Below, piece after piece: positions 12,592 through 25,241 of a stretch of DNA of 64,000 nt. The position numbers and the translations under genes are program-made. Source of the DNA: Xylogone sp. PMI_703 (Eukaryota > Ascomycota > Leotiomycetes); the NCBI GenBank assembly GCA_021399445.1, contig JAJTUQ010000003.1, forward strand, positions 6,882,001 through 6,946,000, in the 5' to 3' direction. How positions within the stretch are numbered: the stretch's first letter is position 1; the number at the start of each line of letters is the position of its first letter. The notes beneath the pieces were generated by a model. It was given only the letters and a program-made list of their open reading frames with translations. It did not search any database and was not told the origin of the DNA.

Positions 12592-15500
12592 CTAATTCTT
12601 TCTTTCATAAAGCTTCAAGATCTCCTTGTTCCCAACTGCTACAGCAAGATCCAGCGCTGTTCTTCCTCCCTCATCCTCTAACAGAGGGTCACAACCCAGC
12701 TCTACTAGCCTCTTGAATAGCATCGCATTATAGTGTGCTTTATATCTCTTTTCAACTAATGGCAAAAGACCCTCAGGTGATCTTTTGGACACAACATGAA
12801 GTGCTGTCTCCTTTTTATTGTTAGCGATGGTGAAATTGGCGCCGTGATCAATGAAGAACCGTGGAGGATCAGGATCTGGTAAGGATCCTAAATGACCTCC
12901 GGATGTAGTGCGACTAGACACGAGATGGTTTAAGAGTGGAGTGTTTCCTTCACTATTGCGAAAATTGACTTGACTACCCAGTATCGGGAATTTTGCTATG
13001 AACCCTAGACGCTCCAATAACCCTAGGTCTGAGGAACTGCGAAATAGATGATGAAGTGCAGTATCACCGTTCGGATCCGGTTTCAGGATATCCGCCGCTC
13101 CTTCTGAGATGAACTGCTCACAAACAGCGAGATTCAGATACTTCAATGCCACATGCAACGGCGAGAAGCCTGCTTTATCTTTCTTGACAATCAGAGGTTT
13201 GATATCAGGGGTAGAGAGAAATCTAGCTGCATGTTTGATACATTCTCGGTTCTGGGCAATATAAAAAAAGATGTGCCTTCCTTCGTTATCGATAGCAAAA
13301 TAATCTATTGATTTACCATACAAAGTCGAGTTAGCCAAAAGAAGATACGATGGTGTATATTCGGCTTCAAGACGCTCTTTTCCTTCCAGCTGTAAATCAA
13401 CGATGTTATACTCATATTTCACAGAGGAAGAAAGAGCTGCCATTAGTAATGTTCGACCTCTTTGATCTCGTATACCCAGATCCAGTCCAGATTTTTCAAC
13501 GAACGGCTGTAATGGAGTGGATCCTGCCCGCTCAAAAAGATAATGGATTAGAGTATCATTATCGCTAATAGCCTGGTTGAATGTTGCACCATGCTCAAGC
13601 AGCAATTTGACCATTTCCTTTGAAGCGCCCTTCCTCCATCTGCTATGATATGGTGGTAAAGCCGCAAAGAGAAGCGGATATTTCTCTTTTAACGAATCAT
13701 CGCGGTGCATGGTGAGATATGATCCAACTTCAGTCGATGTATAGGGAATATTGCAATTTGATCCTGCCTCGAGATATTGCTTTAGTGTTACAACGTCTCC
13801 TTTCTCGATAGCAGACAGAAGTGCACCCTTAGGTCCGGCATTGATGTCTGCACCGTATTTTAGTAGCACTTTGATAAGGGCATGGTCTATACCTGCGCGA
13901 TTCAGTGGGGTTAAACCGCGAGGACTGACCCTGTTAGCGTCGGCCCCGGCTTTCAGCAGCAATTCACAACACTGGGGTGCAAAAAATCCCTGTTCTACGG
14001 GGATCCCATAATCTATGTGAGTAGAAGCAATATCCAGCGGCGTTTGTCCTTCGTCATCAATAGAATTGATGTCCGCTCCTATAGCATAGAATGTCAATCA
14101 TTAAGCATTTAATGGGTCGAAAAGAGGAACAGGACCTGAACATAAGAAATATTATTGAAACGCACCATTGCAAATTAAATATTGAATTGCTTCTATCTGC
14201 CACCAAGATCTTCCAATAGCAAGCACATGAAGAGCTGTTAGGCCAGGAATGACGTTACCTGTTACTCGGTAATCTTTGTCTTCAATTTGTCGATGAGCAT
14301 TAACGTCAACATGACCTTTGGTGACCAGAAGCTTTACCATCTCCATGTTCCAAAACGGTTGTGAACAAGTTACTTGCAATAGTGGACGGATGATAGACCA
14401 CCTTTGCACCTCGTTGGCAAGTGCGTTTGTGAATGACGGGTCATCAAATAGCTTAGCTTTAGAGATGATTTTCTCCACGAACTCTGTCATACCATATCGG
14501 ACAAGTTTTGAAATGGCGATTAACTCATCTGAGTAAGGTATCAGTGGTTTGGTGAAGTCGACCCCCTTCTCAACTAGAGCATCCATAGTAGGTTCAATGA
14601 TGTTAGGAATATCATTTTCCGACTGTTTAGATAAATGAGCAGTACTAGGTTCATCTATGTCTAAATCAAGTCCTCTCAAAGCTCCCTTACTTTTGAGAGC
14701 TGCCAATAGCTCTATATCGCCGGCCTGGACAGCTGCTTCTAGTGCTCCTTTTGTGTCTGCCCCAGCGTCGATCAGCATCTTGGCAATAGCTCCTATTCTC
14801 GGCTTTTCACGATTGCCTCCATAGATGCACTCGTCCTGAGTTTCAATATCTTTGAAACATATGTGTCTGAACTCGTCGGTCTTGGAAAGTCGCTCAGATT
14901 CAGTTCGTGTAGACATTTTGTTTGGATTTTCTACCATTAACAGGTCATTATTGTTCCAGTGGCTTTGCTCATCGATGAACTCAGCACAAGTGACTAAAGG
15001 GGTGCAGTTCGAGAAATCGAGCGCATCGAAATCTGCACTGGCATCAAGCAAAATACGTACTGACCCGGGACAACCAGAGCGGCATGCATCGTGGAGAGGT
15101 GTTCGACCCTGAGTATCCGTAGCGTTGACATTGCTTTTGTGTTTCAACTCCTTTGAAAGTTGTATTATCATAGCTAAGATACCACTTTGGCGCCGCCAGG
15201 GGGCGCCAAAGTGGTATCCTACCATTGTGAGATCTAGCTAGAGGATCAGCCCCTGCTTGAATCAAACTAAATGTTCTAGGTTCTGAGACCACAGCGGCAA
15301 GATGCAACGGGGTATACCCATCAAGATCTGGAGCATTTATATCGAAGGTAGGATCGAAGCCTTGTAGAATTGTAAATAAGAAGTCTCGACCACCTGCCTG
15401 ACGGCTCTTACGACATTCGGTTGAAATGATGTGTGCTGCTGTGCGGCCCTTTTTGTTTAAGGAGTGGAGTGGGACACCGCACTCAATAAGTCGCTCGGTG

Positions 15501-18500
15501 AGCCGGATATCTTCGTCTGAACCTCGAAAGCGTCGACCAATCTCATGTAACAACGTATTCCCATCATCATCCGTCCAAGTAGGGTCGGCTCCATATTCGA
15601 GGAGCATGTGAAGGATTTTGTATGCATCATGGATACTTGGTTGAAGTGCTAAATGTAGAACAGCTTTGCCGCCGTGGACCGTCCTCGCAGCTTATATCAG
15701 GCTTGATTATAGGATGTTGAAACAGCGAATCCCTAAATTTAGCAGTGCAACTCATCGTCACGAATCTTTGAAGAATCGTTTCTCCTTCATTATCCCTAAT
15801 CTCCAGATCTGCGCCTGCATCAATAAAAGCATCTAATATTTCTCGGACAACTTCGATCTTAGTCAAACGGGGCTGGAAGATATGGAGTGGAGTGTAGCCA
15901 TCTTTGTTTCTGATATTGGGATGACAACCAAGATGTAAAAGCTTCCTGATAGATTTGGATTTGATATTATGGCCCTTGCATGCTACATGTAGAACTGTAT
16001 TACCCTCACTATCCTGAACATTAATATCTGTGCCGTGACCTATCATTAGCTCTATAAGCTCCCCTGAGCAGTGCTTATTCTCGGCGGCATTGATAACAGG
16101 TTAACATATGATCATCCAGGATGTAAAAGGAGACCTTGACTAGATAAACAGAAAAAAAGAAGCCTTCAATGAATAAAAGTAAAAATAACGTACCAATGTA
16201 AAACTGTCGCCCCAACGAATGATCTCTTTGATACATCAACCCGAAGTTTCAATACTTGCTTTGCAATGTCTGTTGTAACAAAGCCAGTACATGCGTAAAA
16301 TAGTAACGTTTCGCCATTCTTCGTATTCTCAACATTAGGATCGGCGCCTGCATCTAGAAATATCTGGATAGACGTCAGTAATGTTGAGAGAGAATTGTAC
16401 GATTTGTTAGCGATGGTAGATAGGAGTGGTGTATTCCCCTCGTCATTTCGAGTTTCAAGATTCGCTCCTGCTGCTAAGAGTAGACGGAGGATTTCTCTTG
16501 CAGCAGTATCTTGAGCAGGATTAGTGATACTTGTGGCGAGGATGTGCAGGGGTGACAATAGCTGCTCAAGTCTCTGTCCACGGTCACTCAACAATTTATG
16601 ACTATTCATTGTATCATCAGGTCTGCCTTTAACCGATACTATAGCCCCCCTTTCAAGTAGAAATCTGACAGACTGTATATCAAGACTCCTTACGGCGAGA
16701 TTTAATACTGGCTGCCCTCCGACATTTAACTTCGTGGACCAAGCTTGTGGTCGTGATATGGCATTTGAAGAGGGTTGCTTTTCCGGGTCAGGAATTGAGA
16801 GTAGAGTGTAAACGAGATCGGAATGCCCTGCTGCTGCGGTATTACAAAGGGCTTCCTCAATGTCCTCTCGAGATACATATAGGACCATCTCAAGTACACC
16901 CTCAGTGTGGCCAAGTTTCGAGGCATATCCCAGTGCATCCTCGGCAAATCTGGAGGAAGCAGGAAGAGCGCCTATAGAATAGGTATCAGCTACCTGAAGA
17001 ACATAAGGATAGGATATCGAAAACGCTACATCGTTATTAGGAAAGGAAATATATGTAAGGGAAAATCGCAAAGAAAGATAGTGAATAATGACACACCAGC
17101 TTCAAGTAGAAATTTTATAATGGCTGAATGATTTCTCTGTGCGGCAACTTGTATGGGTTTTATCTTACTAATATCAGGCTGTGCTCCATTCTCAAGCAGT
17201 ATTTTCACCACCTCTGACCATCCTCCCCTAGCCGCCCAGGACAAAGGGGCACTCTTAGCGCTGTCAAATGCATCGAGGTCCGCTCCATTCCGAATTAAAT
17301 ATATTACCCACTGAGATAACCCGTACGCTGCTCCAACGTGTAGTGGACCAGCATTTGGAGCTAATCTCGGTGAATCGTTGGAGTTAGGTGAGAGGAGCCG
17401 CTGCCATGTTTCGAAGCGTATAGTATCAGAAGTGCAGAATTGTAACAATTGGCTGAAGAAGACTGGATCAGCTTCAGCATTATATTGCCGTGCATGATAC
17501 ATCCAATTACTTGCAGCATACTCTACAAATGGGTATTGTAGAACTATAGAACTAAGATTGATGGTATAAGAGCGATCTTGGGAAGGCACCTTTTGCCTTC
17601 TAATTCTTGTAACTTTAGCTGGTTCTGAATGTTCACTGAGGACTGGAATTTGTAGAGTTGCCAGGCATGTTAAAGCAATAGCCTTATGTGCAACCGTTGG
17701 GTCAATGATTGGAAACTGGGATGTCCCTGACTGGCGCTCCAGTCGTGAAGAGTCGAGAAGATATTCTCTAAATGATTGGTGTAATATCTGGATAACTTCG
17801 TCTTCCATAATTTCAAGCAATGGTCCGCATGTGGTCCGAACAATTTCTTTGCTATTCCTATCTTTGATGGTAAAATTAGAACCATAACTGCTCGTTTCAA
17901 TAGCACTAACAACTTCAATGAGACGTAGAGGCCGAGCAGAATGCGTTCCAAGTTGCAGAATTGACATCTGTGTTTCTAGACTAATGTTGAACTTAGTCGC
18001 ATGATCAAAGAGGACTTGATTATACATCTCTTCTAGACCAAGAGGTAATTTGGGAACCATTTGTCTGCACCATGCTATATCCTTTTTGCTTTGTTCTTTC
18101 ACCGTTTGCTTTATTTGTTCAAGCATAAGATGAGCATAAAGGAACAGCTCTTGGGATCGCTCACAGATAGTATGTCTGACTAGAGATTGTGTTTTAGAAT
18201 CAACATTCAACTCCTCTAGTCCTTGAGACACAGGCTGAAATTTCCCTTTTCACGAATTTCTTGTTTGACTCAAAGTGTACTACTTGAGCATTTTTGAGTA
18301 AACGCTGAAGATATTGTGTAGGTCGGCTTGTAATCAGCAATTTAATATGCCTAGGGCGAAATGTCCCCAGCTCGTTTAGCATGGCCAGAAACTTCTCATC
18401 AGTGCTCATTTCGTCTAGGGCGTCAACTACACAGTAAACTTTGTCAATGAAACTGAATGCATATGGAAGATGCCTCCACAATTGAGTTGTTGAAATGCTT

Positions 18501-18980
18501 TCGAGATTATCCCCTCTATCGATGTATTCTCAAAGATCAACCTGTAAGACCTTTGAAAAGGGGAGAAGTTGGGCTATCCAATCACGTATGAGAGACCGCG
18601 CTTTGAAATTATCCTCAATAATTTGTCTAAAAAAGAAAAATAAGACTGGTCCATCGTATTCCCGTTTGAGTGAATCAATCATGCTCGCTGCCAGCACACT
18701 TTTTCCTGCACCGGGGATACCTTTGATCCAAATGAAGTTATAGCTATCGGAAGAATGCCACTGCTCAAACTGCCTTGTTTCTTGAATCCATTTACCAGTA
18801 CCTGGAGACTTAGATAACAGATGACGGCGGTATTATGATGATGGGCCATTGTATTTTGTTGGATCAAGCCAAGAGTTAATGCGTTCAACATCGATTTTTT
18901 TTCTCGTCGGCGATCTCTTCTGCTAAGACTACGAAATCAATGATTTCGAAATCTGAGGTGTCAGAGTCTGTTGCAGTCAT
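12592..18980 (-). pseudogene. NACHT-ankyrin STAND (NLR-like) gene, decayed
   Basis: About 6.4 kb of minus-strand coding remains, read from the ATG at 18980. The order is a short acidic N-terminus, the pre-NACHT motif SKSPGTGKWI, Walker A GIPGAGKSVLAAS (near 18715), Walker B YCVVDALDEM, a winged-helix-like middle, then many ankyrin repeats to the stop at 12592. Such STAND proteins act as fungal self/non-self or stress receptors. Lesions: a frameshift in an 8-T run at 18895-18902, in-frame stops at 18833-18835 and 18530-18532, frameshifts near 18227 and 15680, and a frameshift at a 16-bp palindrome (15179-15217). At least three introns keep good splice sites (near 17093-16974, 16190-16100 and 14155-14073), so decay is recent. 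Long intact ankyrin frames survive (for example 14097-12592), and a truncated protein could still be made. Confidence 0.85.
15179..15217. repeat. perfect 16-bp inverted repeat with 7-nt loop inside the ankyrin coding sequence
   Basis: Arms 15179-15194 and 15202-15217 are exact reverse complements; the spacer is 7 nt (15195-15201). The palindrome sits exactly where the ankyrin reading frame shifts. Confidence 0.9.
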
Positions 18981-19712
18981 GATAAAGTGTAAGGGTATGA
19001 TAAAGGATGATAGTGTTGTACAATTAAACTCCTAAGAGCGTGCCTGTGTCTCCGATCCTGGTTGTCGCGAACAAAGAAAAGGGCTGCAGGAAATGTGTTT
19101 AAATAACCGCCAATCATTCGATCAGATGATAACTGAAAACATCGAAGAATAGCTGTTTCACGATTTTATGAAATTGATGGTATTTTTGAGATTCTATAGT
19201 CAATAAAATCCTGTGTTATCTAGTTTATACCCAACACTACTACGCCTCGTCAAAATAGATGCCTTTATATCGTAACTGCAATCATATGATATATACCGAT
19301 ATAGAGGTATGAATATGGCTATCAAAATGAATATTATTGAGTGGACATACATTGCGTAATCTTCATAAGTACAGCTACCGTATGAGTTCATTTATTTCCG
19401 CCATCTTGATTCTTATAGACTTGGATGATAAGTTGATAAGAAGTGAGAATAAATCGTTGAGGATAAAACCTCATCGATAACGAGACTTAGTTATGTTGAG
19501 CACGAAGATCTTATTTAACTTACTACTAGTATTTTAACAAAGCATCGAACGTACATTTCACTGGGGTAAGACTAGATCCACCCCAGATTACCAGCCATTG
19601 GTTTGATAAGCTATAATGATGCCTTATATAACATACCGCCTTTTATGTCGGATTTATTCCTATATCTTCGTTCTTTTAGTGCCATATCGATACTTCTGCT
19701 CCTATTACACTA
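18981..19712. other. intergenic region
   Basis: Upstream of the NACHT-ankyrin gene and downstream of the LysM pseudogene. AT-rich; no gene recognised. Confidence 0.5.
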
Positions 19713-20604
19713 TTACAAAATGCCGATGCAAACATAGTACGCCAAGAACAAAGTAGCACATGTGCTACCGACGGTAGGATATCGGGGGTAGATTTGAGAA
19801 AGACTGATACTAGCAGCAGTAGCAATTGCTCCGCACTGGTCTCCAGGGACTACCAGGTGGAACTTGTTGCAACTTGTTACCATTCCAGTTTGGATCGGTG
19901 TAGGAGTTGTGATGCCATTGCCACTGGTGGTAGTGGCTGTTGGTTTTGTAATGGATGTAGAGATAACGCCAACACAGGCGTAGTAGTCCAAGAATGTACA
20001 AGTGGTTCCAACTGCCGGGTTCTAAGAATAGAAATTATCAACAGATATTCCGTGTTCTGTAGCAATAGCGCTGTATTAGTCCCCAGACACTACTAGATGG
20101 AATTTATTACACTTCGTTGTCATTCCAGCTTGAAATGGCGTGGGAGTAGAGATCCTGTTTCCGGAAGTTGTCGTTGTAGCTGGCGCCTTAGTTTTAGCTG
20201 TTACTGTTTTGAACGTTGTGCTGGTAGTGGTAGTAGTTGTGGAAGACTGTCTAAGGTTCTCCTGGACACAGAAGGCAAAACAATTGAGTGTACACGAAAA
20301 GCCAACGGCAGAAATCGGATTCTAGAGCTCACCAACCAGCGAATGTAAACTGATAACTCTTTCCTTCAAGGTTCACATATTGAGAAGAGAACTGAAGTTA
20401 GAATCTTACCATCTGCTCGAAGTATGCCACTGTGATATCATATTGAGTAGCAATCGATGCACATATCATGCTGGAGTCCACAACGACCCATCCACTTCAG
20501 GACTGAGTGGTCTCAGGAGCAGCATTTGATCCTGCTGGGGGTGGTACGAGGTACGCTGCTACCAAAGGAATGGCAGCATAAGCCGCGAGAAATTGAGACA
20601 ACAT
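19713..20604 (-). pseudogene. three-LysM secreted protein gene, inactivated
   Basis: Reading from the ATG at 20604 there is a signal peptide (MLSQFLAAYAAIPLVAA), then a degenerate LysM (SSMICASIATQYDITVAYF). After an intron with a GTAAGA donor come a Thr-rich linker and two better LysM units ([11 protein letters not shown] and [17 protein letters not shown]), ending at 19713. LysM proteins bind chitin or its fragments outside the cell, and in pathogens some hide chitin from host receptors. In-frame stops lie at 20497-20499 (at an expected Cys), 20076-20078 and 20022-20024 (the last at the conserved Trp before NPAVG), and a conserved Cys is Tyr next to the second stop. Several of these fit C-to-T changes at CpA, as left by repeat-induced point mutation. 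The last LysM is still an open frame, but no functional protein is expected. Confidence 0.82.
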
Positions 20605-20831
20605 AATGATTTACTAACTGGTTTATTTGATTAGGGCAGAATGTAATAGGAGAAGCCGAACATTGGAGTCAAGGTGAACAGAAGAATACCGGCAAGAAAG
20701 CAGCAAGGCAATCAAGCTATTTAGGCTTGATCATGGATAATTATTCTAAAGATTCACATTCCATTACATGGGTAAGATGTTTATTACTCTTCGTTCCTCT
20801 TCTACTCCTTGCTCTTTCCTGCAGCCTACAG

Positions 20832-22633
20832 TCATTTCTTTCGGAATTCACCTCGCTTCTCAACATTAGTTTTATAGCTCTTGAACCTCCTGGCCGGGAT
20901 TTTCTTCATGAACATCTCATCCAGCTCCTCATATGACCGGAACGAAGTCTCTGGTTGATAAAACCACAAGTAAATAACGCAGAAAACAGAGAGTCCACCA
21001 AAGATGAATGTAACTTTCGCACTATAATAATGTTAATGCCGAGCTACCAGTACAAAATTTACGTATTAACCCAAAACTTACCCAAGATTAGCCTTATCTG
21101 GGTTGAACAAGTACGGCAATACAAATGACCACATTATGTTAAGGCAACTTTGAAGAGAGATGCCAATTGCGATAGTCTTCACACGTAGACGCGACGTGGA
21201 TACTTCACATAGCAATGTGAAGGCGGTGCTACCGATTGTAAGACTATACTAGCAGCAGATATTGGTCAGTAGGAGCAAATCTCTGATTACGGATCATGCC
21301 AACTTACAAACCAGCAGTATAGAAGGAGTAAAGCTACCGTAGCCTTAGTAGCGCTGATAGTTCTTAAATCAGCGCAGCCACCACATATCATCAGAATTAT
21401 CATGAGTCCAATAGTGCCCCAGAGTGTTAGATTACGTCGTCCTATTGAGTCGATCACGAACCATGACATGACATTCCCAATGGTGGAACAAACTTGTTGC
21501 GTAATTTGGAGTTTGAAAGACATTGCATTACTGAAACCTGCAAGTTGAATATAATAGGTCATGTAGGACGCTACAAAAACCACGCCGGCTAGAGACTGGA
21601 TCGAGAGCGGTGCTATAGAGATGATTGTACGACGTAGATTTGAGCTTCTAAAGCACTCTAAGTAACTCGCACTCTCTGTTTCTCGACGGACCTCTTCTAA
21701 CGTGATCTTGATTAGAGACAGGTGTCCGGTGTTTTCCTCTGAGCCGTAGCCTAACCGCTGTAAGCTTTCGAGAGCTCTATCATCACGTCCTTGTGACACT
21801 AGCCACCAGGGTGATTCAGGCATAAACCAAACAAGAACAATGGAAATGACAGAGAAGCCGTATTGTGCGCAGAAAACGGATCGATATGCCCAATGATTAG
21901 TGTACGTTCCTGTAGTATTGATAATCAACGCTACAATTAAAGGACTAATGGTGTAAGAGAGTGCACTCATGCATGTCAGTAAACCACGCAAGGCAAGTGG
22001 GCTGATCTGCGTTGATATATACGTATTAGCTCTTCTCTTGTAATTCATTTGATGGGTAGAGTGTTTTAACCTCTGCAATGTAGCTTACGGAGACAGATGT
22101 CAAGGTGCCAGTTACAAACCCATTCAAAAACTTGCCAGCGAAGAATACTTCGTTCGAGACGGCGGTTGCCTCCAATGTAACTGCAGCAAAAGAGATCAGG
22201 AGAGCAATCGCAATAGTGTATCTCCGCCCAATTTTGTCGGAGACTTGACCAGCAATTAGGGAGCTTATGAGATTTCTGTATGCGTACCAATCAGTCAATG
22301 CAACAAAACGGAAGTGTATACTACTTACGATGCCAACGGCGCGCCACTAAAAGCAGACTGCCATTTCGCATCAAGAACATAGTTTCCGTCGAAGTAGTGA
22401 CCAAAATCCTTTCGAAATTGGGGGATCCCAAATATAATCCCCGATGCTTGGTTATCAAAGCCAACAAGGAAGAGAGTCCAAACTGCGTAGATAGACCACC
22501 AAAAGGCCCGTGGGTTACGCCTGATGGCCTGCCGCTTGAGCACCTCATGATCCTCTTTGTTCACTCGGTCGGCAACTTGTAATTCAACTTCATCCTGGTG
22601 AATAGGCGTTGAAAAATCGTTTTGCAGGTCCAT
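20832..22633 (-). CDS. MFS sugar transporter, alpha-glucoside:H+ symporter type
   Basis: Five exons, 22633-22329, 22275-22071, 22006-21308, 21248-21082 and 21021-20832, give 521 residues, the usual length of the family. The introns (53-64 nt) have GTAAGT or GTTAAA donors. The MFS sugar-porter marks are visible: the loop-2 motif QVSDKIGRR (about residue 112), PESPWWLVSQGR after helix 6, the loop motif DSIGRR (about 340), and near the end PETSFRSYEELDEMF, equivalent to PETKGRSYEELDELF of fungal maltose and alpha-glucoside permeases. It should sit in the plasma membrane with 12 helices. No alpha-glucosidase gene lies next to it, so the exact sugar is inferred from family resemblance. Confidence 0.9.
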
Positions 22634-24063
22634 AGCTGAAAAAAAAAAATTGAGATATAGTCACAAGGTATTCGGTGTGAAGATAAGAAGAGTTTCTGCG
22701 GCAAAAAAAAAGGCAATAAGATGTGGGATGAAAAGGATACTTGCTTGGGGAATCAAATTGTATCAGAACAGAAAAAATCTCCAGTTTCCTAGCTACTTAT
22801 ACCTTTTGAATTGATCTGGCAAAAGCAAAGTGGAGAAAAACAATCTTGCCTTATTATAACGGATAAACGAAACTCAACTTCACTACGTATCACCATAATT
22901 AGTTTTGTAAAGAAAATCGCGGTGTACCATTTAGGCAGTCAGATGAATGAGGTATAGACAGAAAAAATTTGCAGCTGAGTTACTTATTGCTTTTTCTGTA
23001 ACGCTAAGAATGTACAGACCTCTGTCGTTGATTGAGTGAACGAAAGCCGGATCCGCCACATATTCTCACGGGCTTCGTTCGCTACTTTAAGGCTACCTTT
23101 AGGCTACTTTTTGCTGGGTCGCCTTAAGATGGCTTGGTTCTGGACCGCCTTGTGCGTTGTTGTCAGTGGCAAAAATTAGATAATATCATATTATCCTCCT
23201 GTTTTTATGGGACGCTGAAGCCCTGGGCGTGCTATACCTATAGTTCACTTTGGGCATTGCACTTACTCTACGGTCTGTAAAGGATTGCGGTTCGTGCTCA
23301 ATAATTTTCTTGTGGCTGATATACACCATGATTGGACGAAGAGATCAATTTGACTTGCACCTACATGCGAGTTGATTCTGAAGGCCGATTAAAAATGTAT
23401 TGGGATTGAAATCTAGGCTCTTTCAAGAATTAGGAAATACCCCGAATAACAATACTTAGTATACGGCACGGCGGGAAGGTTTCATCAATGCAATAACAAT
23501 AATGCTTGAATGGGAAATGAGGGTCCACCACGGAGAGGATGTAGGCCAAGAAATAAAAGAGCCATCGATAGAGATCGTTGAAAAGGCGATACCTTAGTTG
23601 ATCACATCAATACGATGTAAAAGACGAAGTATCATACCGAACCTCACTCACAGCGGCTTATGCCCCGATAATAGAAACTACAATATATTGACGTGCGAAA
23701 GTTATGATCTATAGCTCTGGAGCATACTAGGGGCATAACTAAAATGAGTTATTTGATTCTTAGTTTCCTTTCTAACTTACACATATCTACTACATCTAAG
23801 GATAAATACGGAGTACTACAGCGGATATCTGCAGAAGTTCAAACACCTCATTACAAGCTTGGGTACACACATATGGGAAGGTACCACTGAACCATTCAGC
23901 ACCAAAAGCTCATACTAGAATCTCAAAATTAACAAGAAAAATATTTTCATTGAAGCAGTAATAGATTATGAATATCTACTCTTTTCTCTCTCCTAGATAT
24001 ACGTATGATTAAATATTATTCATCGAGTAAGTCGCTTATAGATCTTCGAACCTTTTGAATATC
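22634..24063. other. intergenic region
   Basis: About 1.4 kb between the transporter start and the end of the first AsaB-like gene. Promoter of the transporter is expected here; short homopurine runs occur just upstream of its start. Nothing else recognised. Confidence 0.5.
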
Positions 24064-25241
24064 TCAAACTGATATCTTCGTCATGACCAAAGCCCTCACT
24101 TCCATGCTTTGTCGTTTTGGCGAATTGTGCTTTGCACGAGGGAGAACGCAAGATGCGTGGAAAGTAACTGTTTTATTACTACTCCGACCGTTGAAAATCA
24201 GTGTTAGTATTGAACCTACAAGGAATCTCGCCCGGTGCGTGGGAATCCCAACTCGTAAAAATGAATGCTTCGTTAGTCTGCTGCTCACTTAACCAGTACC
24301 AGTGATGCGAGTTAGTGTGTTTGAGGAACGAACACCCACCGACATGGCCAGGAGAGACTAAATCGCACGGTACAACCTGAGCCATCTTTACGGTGCGACT
24401 GTCGCAGAATACAAGAGGGTGGTTCTCCACTGGGTTGTGGGTAGGCTTCCAGAAACTATTTGATATGAGCTGATGAGTATAGTGTTTACGAATCTTTAGG
24501 AATAATACTGTACTTTATTATGCGTGTGCGCCAGCTACCATCGGTAAACTTTTCGTATTCTTCTTCTGTAAGATGCATATGGAGTCGCTGTGCCCCACTT
24601 TCGAGAGTGTAATCTGGAAATATTAGCTCAGGCATACGAAATCAATTCGCTTTACTGAGATTGTACCAGCATGAGGGTTGTTAACCGGAAGGCTATAGTC
24701 TTTGGGTTGTTGAACCACAAATATATTCTCGGTCATACCTTCTGCTTTTCGATGCTAAGCGTTGTGTAAAATGATCAGTGTTTCGTCCCAATGCATCAAG
24801 CTTCATCTGAGCGCTATACGACTTGCAGTTGGGCAACAAATGGGAAGATACTATTTGTGAAAAGCAGAAAACATGTTTGGTGCCAAAAGTTTCTCTCAAA
24901 ATTTGTGCTACTCCAAGCATCTCCTTAGGCTGTGAGCATGACGCAAAGTACTTCTGATCGAGCTCAGTTCGGATATCGGTGATTTCGAAACCATGCTTCG
25001 CAATGCTTAACTGGGTCTTTTGAGCTCTTAGGTCACGGATATAGACTTTCTTCGATTCAAACCCAAGGTTGCTTCGATACTTTTCGTCTGGGAGAGGAAT
25101 CTCGAAATCGATGGCGTACGGTTTTTCATGTACATACTTCGATGTGTCTATTAAATAGGCCAGGGATACGCCTTCTTCGGGTGCATTCTCTCCAAGTTTC
25201 TCTAATAAAGGAACATCATTTTCCATTTTCGAATATGTCAT
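24064..25241 (-). CDS. AsaB/CmcJ-type hydroxylase/desaturase, paralogue A
   Basis: Five exons, 25241-24739, 24692-24667 (a 26-nt microexon), 24613-24514, 24455-24216 and 24178-24064, give 327 residues. The family of AsaB, CTB9, GA4 desaturase and CmcJ is shown by EKPYAIDFEIPL near residue 38 and VYIRDLR. Other marks are HAD spanning the microexon border, RIINFWKP, PLVFCDSRTV, HHWYWLSEQQTNEAF, and FHASC followed by RQSMEVRALV. HxD plus the later His would form the iron site of a 2-oxoglutarate-type enzyme, and no catalytic residue is missing. The last intron (24215-24179) is only 37 nt, so that splice is the weakest part of the model. An ATG at 25226 is an alternative start. These enzymes usually oxidise secondary metabolites; the substrate here is unknown. 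Confidence 0.8.

Noticed and set aside
20140..20325. Valine-rich plus-strand frame
   Set aside because: It is the antisense of the Thr-rich linker of the LysM pseudogene.
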